Assembly: GCA_025774935.1 (NCBI GenBank)
Contig: JALGZK010000010.1
Location: 1 to 64,000, forward strand
DNA length: 64,000 bases
Direction: 5' to 3'
From: a bacterium
GTDB lineage: Bacteria; Joyebacterota; Joyebacteria; Joyebacterales; Joyebacteraceae
Shown: positions 61,070 through 64,000 of the stretch, piece by piece
Layout: every line of letters starts with the position of its first letter
Position numbering within the stretch: the stretch's first letter is position 1
Position numbers and translations under genes: made by a program
Notes under the pieces: model-generated
What the model was told of the DNA's origin: nothing
Seen by the model: only the letters and a program-made list of their open reading frames with translations
Database searches by the model: none

Positions 61070-61948
61070 TCACTCCACGTTCTGGACCTGCTCGCGGAGT
61101 TTCTCGACCTCTTCCTTGAGCGACACGACCGTGTTCGACACGCCGATGTCGACGCTCTTCGACCCGATCGTGTTCGCCTCCCTGTGCATCTCCTGAACGA
61201 GGAAGTTCAACCGCTTCCCGACGGGCCCGCCTTCCTCGATAACCTCGTGCGCGTGCGAGAGGTGCGCACCGAGCCGCACGAGCTCCTCGGTGAAGTCGGA
61301 CCGCTCCGCGGCCATCACGATCTCCTGCGCGATGCGCGTCTCGTCCACCGGGGGCGTGTCGTCCATGAGCGCCGTAAGCCTCTCGCGGAGACGCTGCTTC
61401 GAGGCCTCGAGCGCCTCGGGCGCCGACCGCTCGAGCCCGGTCACGATGGACTTGATCGCGACGATCCTCTCCATCAGATCGTCGCGGAGCTTCGCTCCCT
61501 CCGTCTCGCGCATCGCCACGAGTCCGGCGAGGGCCTCGGTGAACGCGGGCTCGAAGAGCTGCCACACCTCGTCGGCCGCCGGGGTCTCGCCGTTCGTCTC
61601 GAAGACCTGAGGGAACTGGGACAGAACGGAGAGATCGATCTCACCAGGGAGCGCGAGCGTCTCCTTGATCTCGCGGAGTTCCCTCACGAGGCTCCACGCG
61701 ACGTCGCGGTTGAGGACGGCTCCTCCCGCTCCCGATTCGTCGCGCCACTCGACGTAGACCGTCATGCGGCCGCGATTGAGGGACGACTCGATGGCCTTTC
61801 GGATCTTGTCCTCGACCTGAAGGAGCAGTCGCGGGGCCTTGATCTGAACGTCGAGGAATCGCTGGTTGACCGACTTGAGCTCGACCCGGATGCGTCGCCC
61901 GCCGTCGGCCCGCTCCGAGCTACCGTAACCGGTCATGCTCCTGAGCAC
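61070..61948 (-). CDS. yicC: YicC family endoribonuclease
   Basis: 292 residues beginning VLRSMTGYGSSE, as YicC proteins do; GTG 61948 is chosen because GAAGGGGG stands about 5 nt upstream, rather than the GTG at 61954. The family's YicC N-terminal region and DUF1732 C-terminal region (LRERLTALMDDTPPVDETRIAQEIVMAAERSDFTEELVRLGAHL, GKRLNFLVQEMHREANTIGSKS) are complete. It degrades RNA. It is the first gene of the housekeeping operon, 27 nt behind a strong promoter. Confidence 0.93.
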   Translation of the reverse strand: MLRSMTGYGSSERADGGRRIRVELKSVNQRFLDVQIKAPRLLLQVEDKIRKAIESSLNRGRMTVYVEWRDESGAGGAVLNRDVAWSLVRELREIKETLALPGEIDLSVLSQFPQVFETNGETPAADEVWQLFEPAFTEALAGLVAMRETEGAKLRDDLMERIVAIKSIVTGLERSAPEALEASKQRLRERLTALMDDTPPVDETRIAQEIVMAAERSDFTEELVRLGAHLSHAHEVIEEGGPVGKRLNFLVQEMHREANTIGSKSVDIGVSNTVVSLKEEVEKLREQVQNVE

Positions 61949-61981
61949 GGGCACCCCCTTCCGGATTTGACGTGAACAGAT

Positions 61982-62010
61982 ACTATACTCCGCCCCTGAC
62001 CGGGAGTCAA
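61982..62010 (-). promoter_or_regulatory. Sigma-70 promoter of the yicC-remA-gmk-rpoZ-coaBC operon
   Basis: On the reverse strand TTGACT (62005-62010), a 17-nt spacer and TATAGT (61982-61987) would start transcription near 61975, about 27 nt before the yicC start. Confidence 0.88.
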
Positions 62011-62056
62011 CGAAATGCTGAGCTTTTCGCCGGATTCGGGCGTTCTACGGGCCTTA

Positions 62057-62086
62057 TTGACGAGCGCTCCGGGACACGGCTATACT
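62057..62086 (+). promoter_or_regulatory. Sigma-70 promoter of the NFACT gene
   Basis: TTGACG (62057-62062), an 18-nt spacer and TATACT (62081-62086) give a start near 62093. It is divergent from the yicC promoter, and the two are back to back within 105 bp. Confidence 0.85.
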
Positions 62087-62112
62087 GCCGCCGACATGCA
62101 GTTCGGTCCCCG

Positions 62113-63603
62113 ATGCAGAGGGAGGTCCCGCTGGACACGACGGTCATCAGGAAGCTCGCGGACGAGATCTCCCCTCGAATCGAGGGGGCGAAGATCGCGG
62201 GCTCGACGCTCGCCGCCAGAGACTGCCTCGTCCTCGAGCTCCTCGCGGGCGACCGGCTGTTCCTGGTCGCGAGCACCATGCGCGCGATGCCCCTCGTCTT
62301 CCTGACGGATTCCCCGGACGACGTCCCCCCTTCCCGCGCGGAGCTCGACCCTGGACCCGAGCGCGAGCTCCGGAACTCCCGCGTTTCGTCGCTCCGGTTA
62401 GCGGGGACGGGCGACGTGCTCGAACTCCCCGTCGCGCGCACCGACACGGCCGGGCGAACGGTGGAGCGCGTGCTCGCCGTAGACCTCGGGAGGAAGCCGG
62501 GCATCTCCGTCCGCGACGTCGCGCGACCCAGGACGCCACCCGAGTCCGACGGACCGGCGGACGGCTCGGACGGCGCCGGCGCCGATGCCGCAACCGGCTC
62601 CGGCGCCACCGTCGCGTGGAGACACGACCGGTCGGGGCGCCTTCACGTCAGGCTCCGGACGGACGACGAAAGGGCAGATGCCGACGACGCCGGCCGGTTC
62701 GAAGGCAGGAACGCGTTCGAGAGCGCGAACGAGGCCGCCCGTTTCGCGTTCGCCCGTTTCTGGGACGAGCTCGACCACGAGCGGCGCCGCGGGGACGTCC
62801 GCCGCGCGATCGCCGCCGCCGTCCGCAGGAAGCGCCGCGCTGTCGGCAAGGTCCAGCGAGAGGTCGACGACGCGCGCAAGGCCGAGGAGTACCGCGCGAA
62901 GGGGCAGCTCATTCTCGCGAGGAAGGACTCGATCCCGCGCGGGCGGACGCCGATCGAGGTCCTCGACTTCGACAACGAGACGAAGATCACCATCGACGTC
63001 GACCCCGCGCTCGACCCCCAGAGGAACGCGGAGACCCTCTTCCGCCGAGCGAAGAAGGCCGAGCGCCGGGGCGAGCGCGCCCCGGCGAGGCTCGACGAGA
63101 TCGAGACGGAGATGCGGGAGCTCGAGGAGCTCGAGGCGTCGGTCGCCGAGGCGTCCGACGAGGAACTCGCGGCCCTCGAGGAGCGCTTCCTGCGCCCCGC
63201 GATCGGGCGCGCGCGAGTGAAGACGCAGGCCGCGCGAGCGCGGTACCGGACCTACACGGTGTCGGGCGGCTGGCAGGTCCTCGTGGGGAAGTCGAACCGC
63301 GACAACGACGTCCTCTCGCACCGCATCGCGCGTCCGGACGACCTTTGGTTCCACGCGCATCAGTCGGCGGGATCCCACGTCGTCCTCAGACGCGCCGGAC
63401 GGAAGGAACAGCCGGACAAGAGAGCGATCCTGGAGGCCGCGGCGATCGCGGCGTACCACAGCAAGGCGGGGAAGTCCTCGAAGGTCTCCGTCTGCTACAC
63501 GGAGAAGCGCCACGTAAGAAAACCGCGAGGCGCCAGACCGGGCCTCGCGGTCGTGAGTCGTGAGAAGGTCGTCATGGTAGAGCCGAAGCTCCCCGAGACA
63601 TAG
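62113..63603 (+). CDS. NFACT-family protein (RqcH/FbpA-like)
   Basis: About 497 residues. The N-terminal NFACT-N part (TVIRKLADEISPRIEGAKIAGSTL, LFLVASTMRAMPLVFL) is followed by a helical middle region (about 240-385) and the C-terminal NFACT-R domain with YTVSGGWQVLVGKSNRDNDVLSHRIARPDDLWFHAHQSAGSHVV and KAGKSSKVSVCYTEKRHVRKPRGARPG. Such proteins rescue stalled 50S ribosomes and add alanine tails. The ATG at 62113 is the first standard start after the transcription start; it has no SD, while an in-frame CTG at 62131 has AGGGAGG about 5 nt upstream. A disordered insert lies around 160-200. Confidence 0.88.
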   Translation: MQREVPLDTTVIRKLADEISPRIEGAKIAGSTLAARDCLVLELLAGDRLFLVASTMRAMPLVFLTDSPDDVPPSRAELDPGPERELRNSRVSSLRLAGTGDVLELPVARTDTAGRTVERVLAVDLGRKPGISVRDVARPRTPPESDGPADGSDGAGADAATGSGATVAWRHDRSGRLHVRLRTDDERADADDAGRFEGRNAFESANEAARFAFARFWDELDHERRRGDVRRAIAAAVRRKRRAVGKVQREVDDARKAEEYRAKGQLILARKDSIPRGRTPIEVLDFDNETKITIDVDPALDPQRNAETLFRRAKKAERRGERAPARLDEIETEMRELEELEASVAEASDEELAALEERFLRPAIGRARVKTQAARARYRTYTVSGGWQVLVGKSNRDNDVLSHRIARPDDLWFHAHQSAGSHVVLRRAGRKEQPDKRAILEAAAIAAYHSKAGKSSKVSVCYTEKRHVRKPRGARPGLAVVSREKVVMVEPKLPET

Positions 63604-63608
63604 TGCCG

Positions 63609-63630
63609 GGGGCGCGATCTACGGCGCCCC
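63609..63630. terminator. Hairpin between convergent NFACT and msrB genes
   Basis: GGGGCGC and GCGCCCC form a 7-bp stem with an 8-nt loop, 6 nt after the NFACT stop. No T-tract follows. Confidence 0.45.
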
Positions 63631-63641
63631 TCCGGTCCCTC

Positions 63642-64000
63642 CTAGGCGCACTCCTCGTCCGGAACGAACCCGAGCGCGACCGAGTTGATGCAGTAGCGGA
63701 GACCCGTCGGCTCCGGGCCGTCGTCGAACACGTGCCCCAGATGCCCGCCGCAGCGCGCGCAGAGGACCTCCGTCTTCATCTCCCCGTCGGAGTCGTCCGG
63801 CGCGGTCTCGAGCGCATCGTTCCGGACGACCTCCCAGAAGCTAGGCCATCCCGTTCCCGACTCGTACTTCTTGTCGGAACGGAAGAGCTCGCTCCCGCAT
63901 CCCGCGCAGACGTAGACGCCCTTGTCGGTCAGGAGGTAGTACTCCCCCGACCCGGCCAGCTCGGTCCCCTTCTCACGGAGAACCTGATACTGCTCCGGCG
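63642..64000 (-). CDS. msrB: Peptide-methionine (R)-S-oxide reductase, C-terminal part (cut by window edge)
   Basis: The reverse strand from 64000 reads [20 protein letters not shown] and on to the stop TAG at 63642-63644, a MsrB domain. Zinc ligands are seen as VCAGCGSEL and [12 protein letters not shown], and the catalytic cysteine as RYCINSVAL. It repairs methionine-R-sulfoxide in oxidised proteins. The N-terminus lies beyond the window, so a fusion with MsrA or a signal peptide cannot be excluded. Confidence 0.95.
   Translation of the reverse strand, partial: PEQYQVLREKGTELAGSGEYYLLTDKGVYVCAGCGSELFRSDKKYESGTGWPSFWEVVRNDALETAPDDSDGEMKTEVLCARCGGHLGHVFDDGPEPTGLRYCINSVALGFVPDEECA

Overview
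The window looks like chromosome of a GC-rich, Gram-negative bacterium of the FCB or candidate-phylum type (Eisenbacteria/Krumholzibacteriota-like is my best guess). The outer-membrane toolkit supports this: MlaD/E/F, Wza/Wzc-type export, lipoproteins, an exosortase with a PEP-CTERM protein, and a secreted fibronectin-III protein with a FlgD-like C-terminal sorting domain. The placement is inferred from gene content; no 16S gene or ribosomal protein is present. I see no prophage, insertion sequence or CRISPR array.

Layout. (1) 1-810, minus strand: tRNA-Thr(TGT), tRNA-Tyr(GTA), tRNA-Gly(TCC), tRNA-Thr(GGT) and the start of tuf behind one sigma-70 promoter, the classical tRNA-tufB arrangement. 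(2) 871-4487, minus: an M42 aminopeptidase, a BtpA-family protein and cysS behind a TTGACT-17-TAAACT promoter. (3) 4835-6678, plus: a Gfo/Idh/MocA sugar dehydrogenase and a left-handed-beta-helix acyltransferase, resembling the WlbA/WlbB (WbpB/WbpD) pair for acetamido sugars, closed by a good terminator. (4) 6793-12922, minus: surface and secreted proteins, namely a PEP-CTERM protein coupled to a 31-residue hydrophobic peptide, a fibronectin-III protein, a fibronectin-III lipoprotein and a PEGA-domain protein. (5) 13011-39334, minus: a 26-kb exopolysaccharide/exosortase locus read from wza and wzc through wecB, lipid-linked sugar genes, a GT39, an O-antigen-ligase-like polymerase/ligase, a heparinase-like lyase, several GT4 enzymes, a CapK-like ligase, a polysaccharide deacetylase, a GT4-phosphoglycosyltransferase fusion, exosortase, EpsI, a membrane protein, a TPR lipoprotein and an NtrC-like response regulator. 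(6) 39719-61948, minus: a long housekeeping string, yicC-remA-gmk-rpoZ-coaBC-udg-dnaB-mlaE-mlaF-mlaD-radA-ispDF, then less familiar genes, and gltX-ddl at its end. (7) 62113-63603, plus: an NFACT (RqcH-like) gene divergent from yicC, then the 3' part of msrB on the minus strand.

How the parts fit. The locus in (5) can make, modify, polymerise and export a surface polysaccharide, and its exosortase can process PEP-CTERM proteins such as the one in (4). The response regulator at its end has the layout of a sigma-54 activator. A sigma-54-like -24/-12 element with an 18-bp perfect dyad about 90 bp upstream precedes the fibronectin-III gene. The AAA+ domain of that regulator nevertheless lacks several catalytic residues, which is the most puzzling single observation here.

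Many genes in (5) overlap by 4-10 bp (ATGA/TTGA type), so it is probably one or a few long transcripts. The most unusual items are the apparently ATPase-dead regulator, the overlapping mini-peptide/PEP-CTERM pair, the two multidomain glycosyltransferases (GT4-PGT and GT4-GT4), and two different C-terminal sorting signals on neighbouring genes.
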